Assembly: GCA_024234505.1 (NCBI GenBank)
Contig: JACKOD010000005.1
Span: forward strand, 1-64,000
Source of the DNA: Hahellaceae bacterium
GTDB lineage: Bacteria; Pseudomonadota; Gammaproteobacteria; Pseudomonadales; Oleiphilaceae
Direction of reading: 5' to 3'
DNA: 64,000 nucleotides
Under the pieces are notes generated by a model, which saw only the letters and a list, made by a program, of their open reading frames with translations, made no database searches and had not been told where the DNA came from. The number at the start of each line of letters is the position of its first letter. Position 1 is the first letter of the stretch. Position numbers and translations under genes: made by a program. Below are positions 42,578 to 49,803 of this stretch, one piece after another.

Positions 42578-43906
42578 ATGCGCCCGGGTTCTGGCCTTAA
42601 CTTTGAATATCTGCCGAGCTGGAGTATCCCTTTCGGGTTTTTCTCTATGGCTCCTTTGTGGGGGATCGTGGCGGGTTTGTTGGTGAGTGCTGCAGGTGTT
42701 GGCGTTGTTTTCGGGGATGGATTCCCATGGGCAAGTCGCTGGCAAAGTACGCTTATAGCGGGCGTTCATTGTCTGGTGTTAGGTGTGGTTGCCCAGACCA
42801 TGATTGGAGCGCTCTATCAAGTGTTACCCGTACTGGGGGGGCGTTTGATTGGTGGTGGTCTCACGGGAGGACGAACCGTGATGTGGCTGCTGAATCTTGG
42901 ATTGCTTTGCCTGGTCGGAGGGTTGACAACTTCCATAGGTTTATTTTGGGTCGCTTGCCTGACATTCCTGCCTGTCTCACTTCTTATATTTTCAATATCT
43001 GCGCTGCGTGCCGCGAAGCCGGAATCTCAATGGTCAGGGTCTTTGCTTGCCGTTCGCTGTTCATTGCTTTCACTCGTTTTCGTATTGTTGCTGGGCGCCT
43101 TACAGGTGAGTGGGTATAGCGCGATGCTGTGGCCGGCTTATGCATTGGATCGTCATTTGACCGATATTCATTTGCTTTGGGGAGTCGGGGGTTGGATTGG
43201 ATTACTTGTCATGGGGGTCAGCTATCAGGTGGTGCCCATGTTTCATGTGACTCCGGCATTGGCAGCACAGCGTCAGAAAATCTATCCCTTGTTGATTATG
43301 GCTTCTTTGTTGTTAACGTCAGTTGTATGGTGGTTATTTCCGGATAGCATGCTTGCAACCTGGGCTCGCTGGCTGAATGTGTTTGCATTTCTGGGTTATG
43401 TGGGGGAGTTAGCTCGCGCGCTGAAACAACGTAAACGAAAACTGGAAGATGCTTCTGTGAAAGCCTGGTGGACCGGGATTGGCAGCTATTTAGGGTTTAT
43501 TGTGGTTTTAGCTGCCAGGGATGCCGGGTTAATGTGGCTATGGCCGTTGGAGTGGGTGACACATTTGGAGCTTGCGGCGGGAGGGATGCTGATTTTCGGT
43601 ACGATTCTCGCGGTGGTACTGGGGATGCAGTTAAAGATTTTGCCCTTTTTATCGTATTTGCATATGCAGCGCGCCTGTGGGAGCGATTTTTCAAAAATTA
43701 AATCCTTGCCAAGCACGCGTGATATTCTTCCCGAAATTTTCAGTCTGGGATTGGTTAAATTGCACTGGCTAAATTTGAGCCTGATCATTCTGATGATTTT
43801 CTATTTTGAACTCGCCATTCTTGCGGGGCTGGGAATGCTGGCTGAGTTTGGTTTGTTGGCATTTTCTACCCACCGGGTGTTGCGTTTGCTCAAAAGGCAC
43901 ATTTAA
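42578..43906 (+). CDS. polytopic membrane protein with NnrS/heme-copper-oxidase-like repeats
   Basis: This is a 442-residue inner-membrane protein with about twelve hydrophobic segments. I do not recognise a named family with certainty. Helix pairs contain a repeated pattern of His, Gly-rich helix and a YQVxP turn: HCLVLGVVAQTMIGALYQVLP (about 65-85), HLLWGVGGWIGLLVMGVSYQVVPMFH (about 196-222), and a degenerate third copy LELAAGGMLIFGTILAVVLGMQLKILPF. In-membrane His in such helices recalls NnrS and heme-copper oxidase subunit I. It starts 25 bases after the DUF2249 stop and completes a likely operon. Heme or metal binding is inference. Confidence 0.6.
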   Translation: MRPGSGLNFEYLPSWSIPFGFFSMAPLWGIVAGLLVSAAGVGVVFGDGFPWASRWQSTLIAGVHCLVLGVVAQTMIGALYQVLPVLGGRLIGGGLTGGRTVMWLLNLGLLCLVGGLTTSIGLFWVACLTFLPVSLLIFSISALRAAKPESQWSGSLLAVRCSLLSLVFVLLLGALQVSGYSAMLWPAYALDRHLTDIHLLWGVGGWIGLLVMGVSYQVVPMFHVTPALAAQRQKIYPLLIMASLLLTSVVWWLFPDSMLATWARWLNVFAFLGYVGELARALKQRKRKLEDASVKAWWTGIGSYLGFIVVLAARDAGLMWLWPLEWVTHLELAAGGMLIFGTILAVVLGMQLKILPFLSYLHMQRACGSDFSKIKSLPSTRDILPEIFSLGLVKLHWLNLSLIILMIFYFELAILAGLGMLAEFGLLAFSTHRVLRLLKRHI

Positions 43907-44016
43907 GTTTGGCCGTGTTGTCTAATGTCGGACAGTAAGAAACTGTGTTCTGCTGGTATCGCCGGCAAGCATTTTCTACAATGCCTCCTCTTTAGCGTTA
44001 ACCAGGATAAAGCCTA

Positions 44017-44877
44017 ATGTCTGACTCTCCCTATATTTTCGATGCCACGCTGGAGAATTTTCAGCAATTGGTGTTGCAGAATTCGCTCCAGATTCCCGTT
44101 GTTGTAGATTTCTGGGCAGATTGGTGTAATCCATGTAAAACCCTGATGCCCATTCTGGAAAAACTGGCGGAAGAATATCAGGGGGCATTTTTGCTCGCGA
44201 AGGTCGATACTGAAGCCCAACAGCAGCTTGCGGCACACTTTAACGTGCGTAATTTGCCTACGGTAAAAGTCTTTCGTCAGGGGCAGGTGGTTGACGAGTT
44301 CAATGGGGTCAGACCGGAAAACCAGATTCGCGCGGTGATAGACAAGCACGTAGTTAAGCCAGCAGAAAAACTTCGCTTGAAGGCTGAAGACTTGTTGTAC
44401 CAGAATCAGGTGGATGCAGCGTATGAGGTGCTTCAGGAGGCCAATCAAATCGATCCGGCCAACAGTGAAGTATTGGTTGATATCGCCCGGATCAAGGTGT
44501 TACGGCGAGAATCCGACGAGGCACAAACGATTCTGGATGCCCTGCCGGTAGAGGTGGGTTTGCGCCCGGAAGTGAAGCAGTTAAAGGCGCAATTGCAGTT
44601 TACTCGCAATGACGAGCTGCCCTCGACAGACTTGCTGATGCAGCGTCTGGAAGCGAATCCTGATGATCACCAGGCGCGTTTTGATCTTGCTCAGCGAGCG
44701 GTACAAGGGGACAGTGTCGAGCAGGCAATGGAATTCTTGCTGGATATTCTGGCGAGAGACCGGCAGTGGAACGATGGTGCGGCGAAGGCTCGATTAATTC
44801 AGTTGTTTGATTTATTAGGAGCCGCTGATCCGCGGGTAGCACAGTACCGTCGCAAGCTCTACGCTTTGCTGCACTAG
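44017..44877 (+). CDS. cnoX: thioredoxin-TPR chaperone CnoX (YbbN)
   Basis: CnoX is a chaperedoxin that protects substrates from oxidative aggregation and hands them to DnaK and GroEL. The 286-residue protein has an N-terminal thioredoxin domain (1-115) with WADWCNPCK, and TPR-like repeats (about 115-286, LYQNQVDAAYEVLQEANQIDPANSE and later copies). The active site is a true CxxC (Cys37, Cys40), whereas E. coli CnoX has SxxC, so this protein may be redox-active like the Caulobacter form. It appears monocistronic. Confidence 0.88.
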   Translation: MSDSPYIFDATLENFQQLVLQNSLQIPVVVDFWADWCNPCKTLMPILEKLAEEYQGAFLLAKVDTEAQQQLAAHFNVRNLPTVKVFRQGQVVDEFNGVRPENQIRAVIDKHVVKPAEKLRLKAEDLLYQNQVDAAYEVLQEANQIDPANSEVLVDIARIKVLRRESDEAQTILDALPVEVGLRPEVKQLKAQLQFTRNDELPSTDLLMQRLEANPDDHQARFDLAQRAVQGDSVEQAMEFLLDILARDRQWNDGAAKARLIQLFDLLGAADPRVAQYRRKLYALLH

Positions 44878-44956
44878 GGCGATTTAGCGGGGCGAGCGGT
44901 CCCTGCTTAAGCTATTCTCATTTCGATTGGGCGCTGCCTTTAACAGGTGCGCCTCT

Positions 44957-45025
44957 ATTGTTTGTTGCTACGACTCAATTGTTTGTTGCTACGACTCAAT
45001 TGTTTGTTGCTACGACTCAATTGTT
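44957..45025. repeat. 21-bp tandem repeat, three copies
   Basis: The unit ATTGTTTGTTGCTACGACTCA is repeated three times without a mismatch (44957-44977, 44978-44998, 44999-45019) and a partial fourth copy follows. The last copy contains the stop codon of the secreted-protein gene on the minus strand. Perfect identity points to recent duplication or slippage. Confidence 0.95.
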
Positions 45026-45574
45026 ACCGCGAATCGTTACGTTAGATAGCACATTCATATCCTGATATTGGTAGTTGCCACGTATCGCACCAGTATTATC
45101 CTGAAGCTGTTGAATCTGAATATTATCTATGGCGACATTGTGCGAAATGCTGAGACTGTTTTCACCCGCGACAGAGCTGGACTGATGCTTTTTAGTATCA
45201 TATTGAAAGCTGACATTTGAGCCATTCAAGGTTTCGCGAGCCTTGCTGGTGACTGCATTGATAGTGTCATCTACTATCGCTGCGGGCAGGACTTCACGCC
45301 CTTCGTTTTGCAAATCGGTACGAACCGTTGAAGCAATGCTGTCCTTCGCTTTACTTTCGGATTGCGAGACTGCGCCACTCATGCTGCCATCATCGCTGTC
45401 TGCTTGCGTATCCAGAACGACCTCGGCATCACCTGCGGCGGAGGCACCCATCACGTTAAGAATATCGTGCTGGTTGCTGTAGGCGACCGAGCCCAGATCT
45501 TTTTCGTTCATGGGTTCCGCTGCCATGCAAAGAGATGATACGAACATAATGGGGAGAATTCGCGCTGCATTCAT
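45017..45574 (-). CDS. unrecognised secreted protein
   Basis: I do not recognise this gene. The 185-residue product has a signal peptide (MNAARILPIMFVSSLCMAAEP, cleavage likely after AA). A short NEKDLGSVAY segment resembles the ELxxVxG start seen after signal peptides of several small exported proteins. The mature protein is rich in Ser, Asp, Asn and Gln, with a C-terminal half of alternating polar/hydrophobic residues (SLSISHNVAIDNIQIQQLQDN) that suggests beta structure. No lipobox, no Cys after the signal. An ATG six codons upstream (45592) is possible. Its stop codon lies in the 21-bp tandem repeat. Confidence 0.6.
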   Translation of the reverse strand: MNAARILPIMFVSSLCMAAEPMNEKDLGSVAYSNQHDILNVMGASAAGDAEVVLDTQADSDDGSMSGAVSQSESKAKDSIASTVRTDLQNEGREVLPAAIVDDTINAVTSKARETLNGSNVSFQYDTKKHQSSSVAGENSLSISHNVAIDNIQIQQLQDNTGAIRGNYQYQDMNVLSNVTIRGNN

Positions 45575-45753
45575 AATGGTACCATTGTGCATAAAGTGAC
45601 AGTTCGTTACGTTTTGATTCTACGTACATGTGTTCACTAGAACAAGCAAAAGGTAGATAAGGTGCGCGCGCATTAATTAAATTGAATAAATTTGAGAGAT
45701 GTGTCACGTCAGTGATTTTGATAAATCGTTGCGATCAACCATATAGCCTCCAG

Positions 45754-46410
45754 CTACCGGTCTCTCAACACAAATACCAGAAGGATTTTGGGGCCATGTG
45801 CGCCATAGGCCAGGGTTTGTTGTATGTCTGCCGTTTTGGAGGGACCGGAAATTAACAGTGCATTGGTGGGCATTCCGTTGTCAGCCCACGCTTGTTTTGA
45901 AATTAGTTGTGCGAAAGAGGCGTAAATATCGCTGGCCCGAAGGATAGCAACATGCACTGGCGGTACCAGCGACATCTGCCGGGGTTCCTGCTCATCGGGC
46001 CAGAGTACAAGCGTTCCCGTTTCTGCGATACCCGCTTTTACCGTGGTGAGCGCCGCGTCCACGTCCGAAAACAGATCAACATCTAATGTTTCAACGGGGG
46101 CATTGTAATGGCACAGCGTTAATTCAGAATGCAGGCCGCATGCGACCTCAAAGGGGTGAATCAATTCAACCTCTTGCCCTACCAACCATCGCATCCAACG
46201 TCTTTCCTTTGCCAGTGTGGTCAGCAATTGGGGCCAACGTTCACTGTCGCATTCGATCACCTCCGCGTGGGCGTTTTGCAGGGCGTGACAGAATTTTTCC
46301 CGTTGCAATGCGGCGTTTGCAGGGGTCGAGGCCTCTATTTTCACTGCCGGCCAACTGGTAGGACGGTGCGCTTCTCTTAAGCGTTGAAGAATTCGATGTC
46401 GGGCGGACAT
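45754..46410 (-). CDS. lutC: lactate utilization protein LutC (LUD domain)
   Basis: LutC is a subunit of the LutABC L-lactate oxidising complex. The 218-residue LUD-domain protein has the ISR-LRE opening typical of YkgG (RHRILQRLREAHRP), the motif VKAGIAETGTLVLWPDEQEPRQMSLVPPVHVAIL that is shared with LutB, and a C-terminal ALLISGPSKTADIQQTLAYGAHGPK. It follows lutB after a 32-base gap as the last gene of the operon. Confidence 0.92.
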   Translation of the reverse strand: MSARHRILQRLREAHRPTSWPAVKIEASTPANAALQREKFCHALQNAHAEVIECDSERWPQLLTTLAKERRWMRWLVGQEVELIHPFEVACGLHSELTLCHYNAPVETLDVDLFSDVDAALTTVKAGIAETGTLVLWPDEQEPRQMSLVPPVHVAILRASDIYASFAQLISKQAWADNGMPTNALLISGPSKTADIQQTLAYGAHGPKILLVFVLRDR

Positions 46411-46442
46411 TGGCGTTAATCTCTCTCTGACAATGACATTAG

Positions 46443-47867
46443 TTATTCACTCCTGGACTCACGACGCCGGAGTTGATGCTGGCGCATTTGTTCATGCAGG
46501 GTTTCTGCCGCAGGCAGGGGCACGCTTCGGGTTTTTGTCCAGAGTCCCAGCCTTTTAGGTATCAGTGCTTGAGTACGCGCACCCAGCCAGGTGAGCTTAC
46601 GGTATGCCGGTGGATGCTGGTAAAGATAAAGCCAGGCGCGCCAAAGTTGTTTTTCCAGCCAGCTTTGTGTCCGTGTTGAGGTCGTGCGGGGGGCGAGGCG
46701 GTCGGTGCGAACCCGGCGAATCAGGTCTGGCAGCGGAATCTTGACTGGACAGGCTTCGCCACAAGCACCATTCAGAGAGCAGGCATCTGCGAGGTTGCCG
46801 TCCTTGTCCAGCCCATTGAGGCGTGGCATCAGCACTTGTCCAATCGGGCCCGGATAGGTTGAACCGTAAGCATGTCCGCCAATGCGGGTGTAGACCGGGC
46901 AGTGATTCATGCACGCGCCGCAGCGAATACAGGCCAGGGTTTCCTTCAGTTCAGCGTCGGCGAACATGCCTGAGCGACCGTTATCAAGTAGTATCAGATG
47001 CACTTCTTCCGGGCCGTCTTTTTCTCCGGGCTGGCGGGGGGCGCTGATCATATTCACATAGGTCGTAATGGCTTGTCCTGTGGCTGAGCGTGTGAGCAGT
47101 GTGAGCAGCGGTGGAAGGTCATCGAGCTTTTCAATGACCTTTTCAATACCAGTCAGGGCAATATGCACCGGAGGAACGGTGGTGCACATCCTCCCGTTGC
47201 CCTCGTTTTCGACCAGACAGAGCGTGCCCGTTTCGGCGATAGCGAAGTTGACCCCCGACAGACCTATGTCAGCACTGGCAAAGTTTTCGCGCAGCACTTT
47301 ACGCCCGATACCAATGAGTGCATCGACATCTTCGGTGTAGTCGGTCGCAGGAATGCGTTCGTGAAACAGGCGCGCGATTTGCGCCGTATTCTTGTGAATG
47401 GCGGGCATGATGATGTGCGAAGGGGTTTCTTCGGCAAGCTGTACTATGTACTCTCCCATGTCTGATTCCAGACAGCGGATGCCTTGCAAGGCCATAAAAT
47501 GGTTCAGATCAATTTCTTCGCTGACCATGGACTTGCCCTTGACCATCAGCCGGGCTTTGCGCTGTTGGGCAATGCCCAGAATAATCCGGTTGGCCTCGTC
47601 GGCGGTTTCCGCCCAGTGCACACGGATGCCCTGGCTCGTACAGCGATTTTCCAGCTGTTCCAGTAAATCAGGGAGTTTGGCCAGCGCGCGTTTACGTATG
47701 CTGGCGCCCTGGGTTCGCAATTTCTCCAAAGCGTCGGCATCCGGAAACATGGCTGCGCGCTTGCCCGTGAGAAAATCCATGGCACCGCGGAAGTTCTGCC
47801 TGAGTTCTGTATCGCCTAAGGCCTCATGTATGCGTACTTTAAAGCGGTCGCGCGAATCCTGTGACAT
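46443..47867 (-). CDS. lutB: lactate utilization iron-sulfur protein LutB
   Basis: LutB is the iron-sulfur subunit of LutABC. The 474-residue protein has an N-terminal LUD domain (NFAIAETGTLCLVENEGNGRMCTTVPPVHIAL) and two 4Fe-4S binding sites, CIRCGACMNHCPVYTRIGGHAYG and SLNGACGEACPVKIPLPDLIRRVR. A C-terminal DUF3390-type region follows. Length matches YkgF (475). The rsuA-type gene lies 20 bases upstream on the same strand, so rsuA, lutB and lutC are likely cotranscribed. Confidence 0.94.
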   Translation of the reverse strand: MSQDSRDRFKVRIHEALGDTELRQNFRGAMDFLTGKRAAMFPDADALEKLRTQGASIRKRALAKLPDLLEQLENRCTSQGIRVHWAETADEANRIILGIAQQRKARLMVKGKSMVSEEIDLNHFMALQGIRCLESDMGEYIVQLAEETPSHIIMPAIHKNTAQIARLFHERIPATDYTEDVDALIGIGRKVLRENFASADIGLSGVNFAIAETGTLCLVENEGNGRMCTTVPPVHIALTGIEKVIEKLDDLPPLLTLLTRSATGQAITTYVNMISAPRQPGEKDGPEEVHLILLDNGRSGMFADAELKETLACIRCGACMNHCPVYTRIGGHAYGSTYPGPIGQVLMPRLNGLDKDGNLADACSLNGACGEACPVKIPLPDLIRRVRTDRLAPRTTSTRTQSWLEKQLWRAWLYLYQHPPAYRKLTWLGARTQALIPKRLGLWTKTRSVPLPAAETLHEQMRQHQLRRRESRSE

Positions 47868-47887
47868 GGATAGTGGGGCTCCGTTAA

Positions 47888-48577
47888 TTAGTCCAGGCTG
47901 TTGATTTCGTCAGAGGTGAGTGCACGCCATTGACCGGGTTCCAGGTGGGCATCCAGCGTGATGGACCCGATTTTTTCGCGATGCAAGGCGGTGACTCGAT
48001 TGCCAATCGAGGCAAACATGCGCTTTACCTGATGATATCGCCCTTCGTGAAGTGTCAGCCTGACATCCGTGGGGGTTAACAGTTCGAGTGTCGCCGGTTT
48101 GGTGGGCTTGGTTTCGCCATTGAGCATGACACCTTGAGCAAACTGTTCAATGGCGGTATCCATTACCGGTTCGGCCAATGTCACCCGGTAGGTTTTTCCC
48201 TGTTCCTTTCGCGGACTGGACAGACGATGAGACCATTGACCATCATCGGTGATCAGCACTAAACCTGTGGTATCGACGTCGAGTCGTCCGGCGATGTGTA
48301 CGCCTTGCTGATAAGCCTGTGGCAGAAGCGTCAGCAGGGAAGGCCAGTCTTCGCTTTGTGTCGAACTGATATAACCGGTGGGTTTGTTCAGCATGACATA
48401 AACCGGGGGACGCAGCGACAAGGTCTGTCCTTCGAGTGTCACCTTTTGATTCGTGATATGCAGATCACCTTTTTTAATCACGATGCCGTCCACTTCGACC
48501 AGGCCACGATGCAGTAATTTTTTTGCATTGGAGCGTGTCAGCATTGCAGCTTCACACAGAAACCGGTCAAGGCGCAT
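47888..48577 (-). CDS. rsuA: 16S rRNA pseudouridine(516) synthase RsuA-type
   Basis: RsuA makes pseudouridine 516 in 16S rRNA. The 229-residue protein has an S4 RNA-binding domain (MRLDRFLCEAAMLTRSNAKKLLHRGLVEVDG), then YVMLNKPTGYISST, the catalytic AGRLDVDTTGLVLITDDGQWSHRLSSP with the nucleophilic Asp, and the substrate end EGRYHQVKRMFASIGNRVTALHREKIG, very close to E. coli RsuA. A start at 48625 would add 16 residues without a better ribosome-binding site; at 48577 an AGAGG stands very near. It is set between lutA and lutB, an unusual place for an rRNA modification gene. Confidence 0.9.
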   Translation of the reverse strand: MRLDRFLCEAAMLTRSNAKKLLHRGLVEVDGIVIKKGDLHITNQKVTLEGQTLSLRPPVYVMLNKPTGYISSTQSEDWPSLLTLLPQAYQQGVHIAGRLDVDTTGLVLITDDGQWSHRLSSPRKEQGKTYRVTLAEPVMDTAIEQFAQGVMLNGETKPTKPATLELLTPTDVRLTLHEGRYHQVKRMFASIGNRVTALHREKIGSITLDAHLEPGQWRALTSDEINSLD

Positions 48578-48672
48578 GGCCTCTTTTTCGGGTGTTTGAG
48601 TCGTCACAGCAGGTGTATTTTGCATTGGAGTTTGAATGGTCTGTGCCTTATGGATTGGTTTTTAATGGGCGA

Positions 48673-49479
48673 TTACTTTCGGGTACGTTGCCACAAAAAA
48701 GTGGCCAGGTGAGTCCCGCGAAAACGCTCCGAAGGATGGGTAACTTTGGGGGCAGACTGTTTATCCAGCGTGCCATTGAGATTGAGCAGGCAGCCACAGT
48801 CGCCGGTAATAAAGGCCTCTGCGCCGGTTGCCTGCAGATGAACGCATTTGTCGGCGGCCATAGCCGCAGAAATTTCGTCGGATTTTACCGCAAATGTGCC
48901 GCCAAAGCCGCAGCATTCATGTGCATATTCGTGCTTGAGTACAGTCACTTGTTCCAACTGCTTCAATAATTGTTCGGTGGGGTGCGTCACCTCCATTTCC
49001 CGTTGTGCACTGCAGGAATGATGAAGTGCGAGCGAAGTGGGCGCGCCGGTATCCTGAAGCCGAATGTCTAATACGTCCACCAGAAATTCCGCAAACTCAT
49101 ATACGCGCGAGGCTAGTTCGGTGGCAGCGTGTTCCTGCGCGTGGCCTTTGAACAATCGCGGGTAGTGATGGCGAAACATGCCCGCACAGGAGGCAGAGGG
49201 AACAATCACTGGCCATGGATCGGAGAACAGGGCCAGCTGGGCACTGGCTACTGCACGAGCAGCCTCAGGTAACCCGGAGTTGTACGCGGGCTGCCCGCAG
49301 CAGGTTTGATCTTGCGGGTAGATTACCTGAATGCCCTCTCGCTCAAGAAGATGCACCACCGACATGCCCGCTTCGGGATAGAAAACATCTACCAGGCAGG
49401 TTCCAAACAGATAGACCTGCCGGGGTTTATATTGTGTTGGGCGGGCTGCAGCGTTATCGGTGCGGCGTTCTGTCGACAA
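48673..49479 (-). CDS. lutA: lactate utilization protein LutA
   Basis: LutA is the third subunit of LutABC, a CCG-domain protein like glycolate oxidase GlcF and heterodisulfide reductase subunit B. The 268-residue protein (usual length about 240) has QTCCGQPAYNSG and HECCGFGGTFAVK, the paired CCG motifs that coordinate an iron-sulfur cluster, plus SASCAGMFRHHYP and GDCGCLLNLNG. It has a short extra N-terminal stretch; the TTG at 49479 is the best start I can support and is not certain. It is the first gene of the lut run, divergent from aceE. Confidence 0.9.
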   Translation of the reverse strand: MSTERRTDNAAARPTQYKPRQVYLFGTCLVDVFYPEAGMSVVHLLEREGIQVIYPQDQTCCGQPAYNSGLPEAARAVASAQLALFSDPWPVIVPSASCAGMFRHHYPRLFKGHAQEHAATELASRVYEFAEFLVDVLDIRLQDTGAPTSLALHHSCSAQREMEVTHPTEQLLKQLEQVTVLKHEYAHECCGFGGTFAVKSDEISAAMAADKCVHLQATGAEAFITGDCGCLLNLNGTLDKQSAPKVTHPSERFRGTHLATFLWQRTRK

Positions 49480-49803
49480 GGTGAGTTACCTGATAATTAC
49501 CGAAGGAATTGTCTGCATGTAAACACAGACAGCGGAGTCACCATTGTAGGTTCAAGTGTGGGCTTTGGAAACTCGACATAAGCACAATTGTATTGTTTTT
49601 ATCGTTGCGCCAGGATGAACCCCCTTTAAGGCTGGGTTCGAGAAGCGAGGGTGGATGAGTCTGGTCGCCCGAGCCCTTGCGCGCAGCTTCATAACACGGG
49701 TTGGCCCGCGCTGGTTAAAACCCGTGTTGCAACTACACTTTTTGAAACGCTTTTTTCGAAAACCAAATATAAAAAGCTAACAACACGATTGGCGGGAGTG
49801 TTT
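49480..49803. promoter_or_regulatory. divergent control region, lutA / aceE
   Basis: About 320 bases without a supported gene. It contains a TGTCTG-n8-CACAGACA repeat near 49511-49532 and the 10-bp inverted repeat listed separately. GntR-family regulators such as PdhR or LldR would be expected to act here, but I find no complete match to their operators. Confidence 0.45.
49693..49728 (+). repeat. 10-bp inverted repeat in the aceE leader
   Basis: AACACGGGTT (49693-49702) and AACCCGTGTT (49719-49728) are perfectly complementary with a 16-base spacer. No T run follows directly. It lies 75 bases before the aceE ATG and could be an operator or a leader stem-loop. Confidence 0.6.

Noticed and set aside
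42578..43906. Direct call of the membrane protein as NnrS
   Set aside because: The repeats are suggestive, but I cannot match the family's full set of conserved segments, so the call is left general.
44957..45025. CRISPR-like array
   Set aside because: The repeats are directly adjacent with no spacers and are not palindromic.
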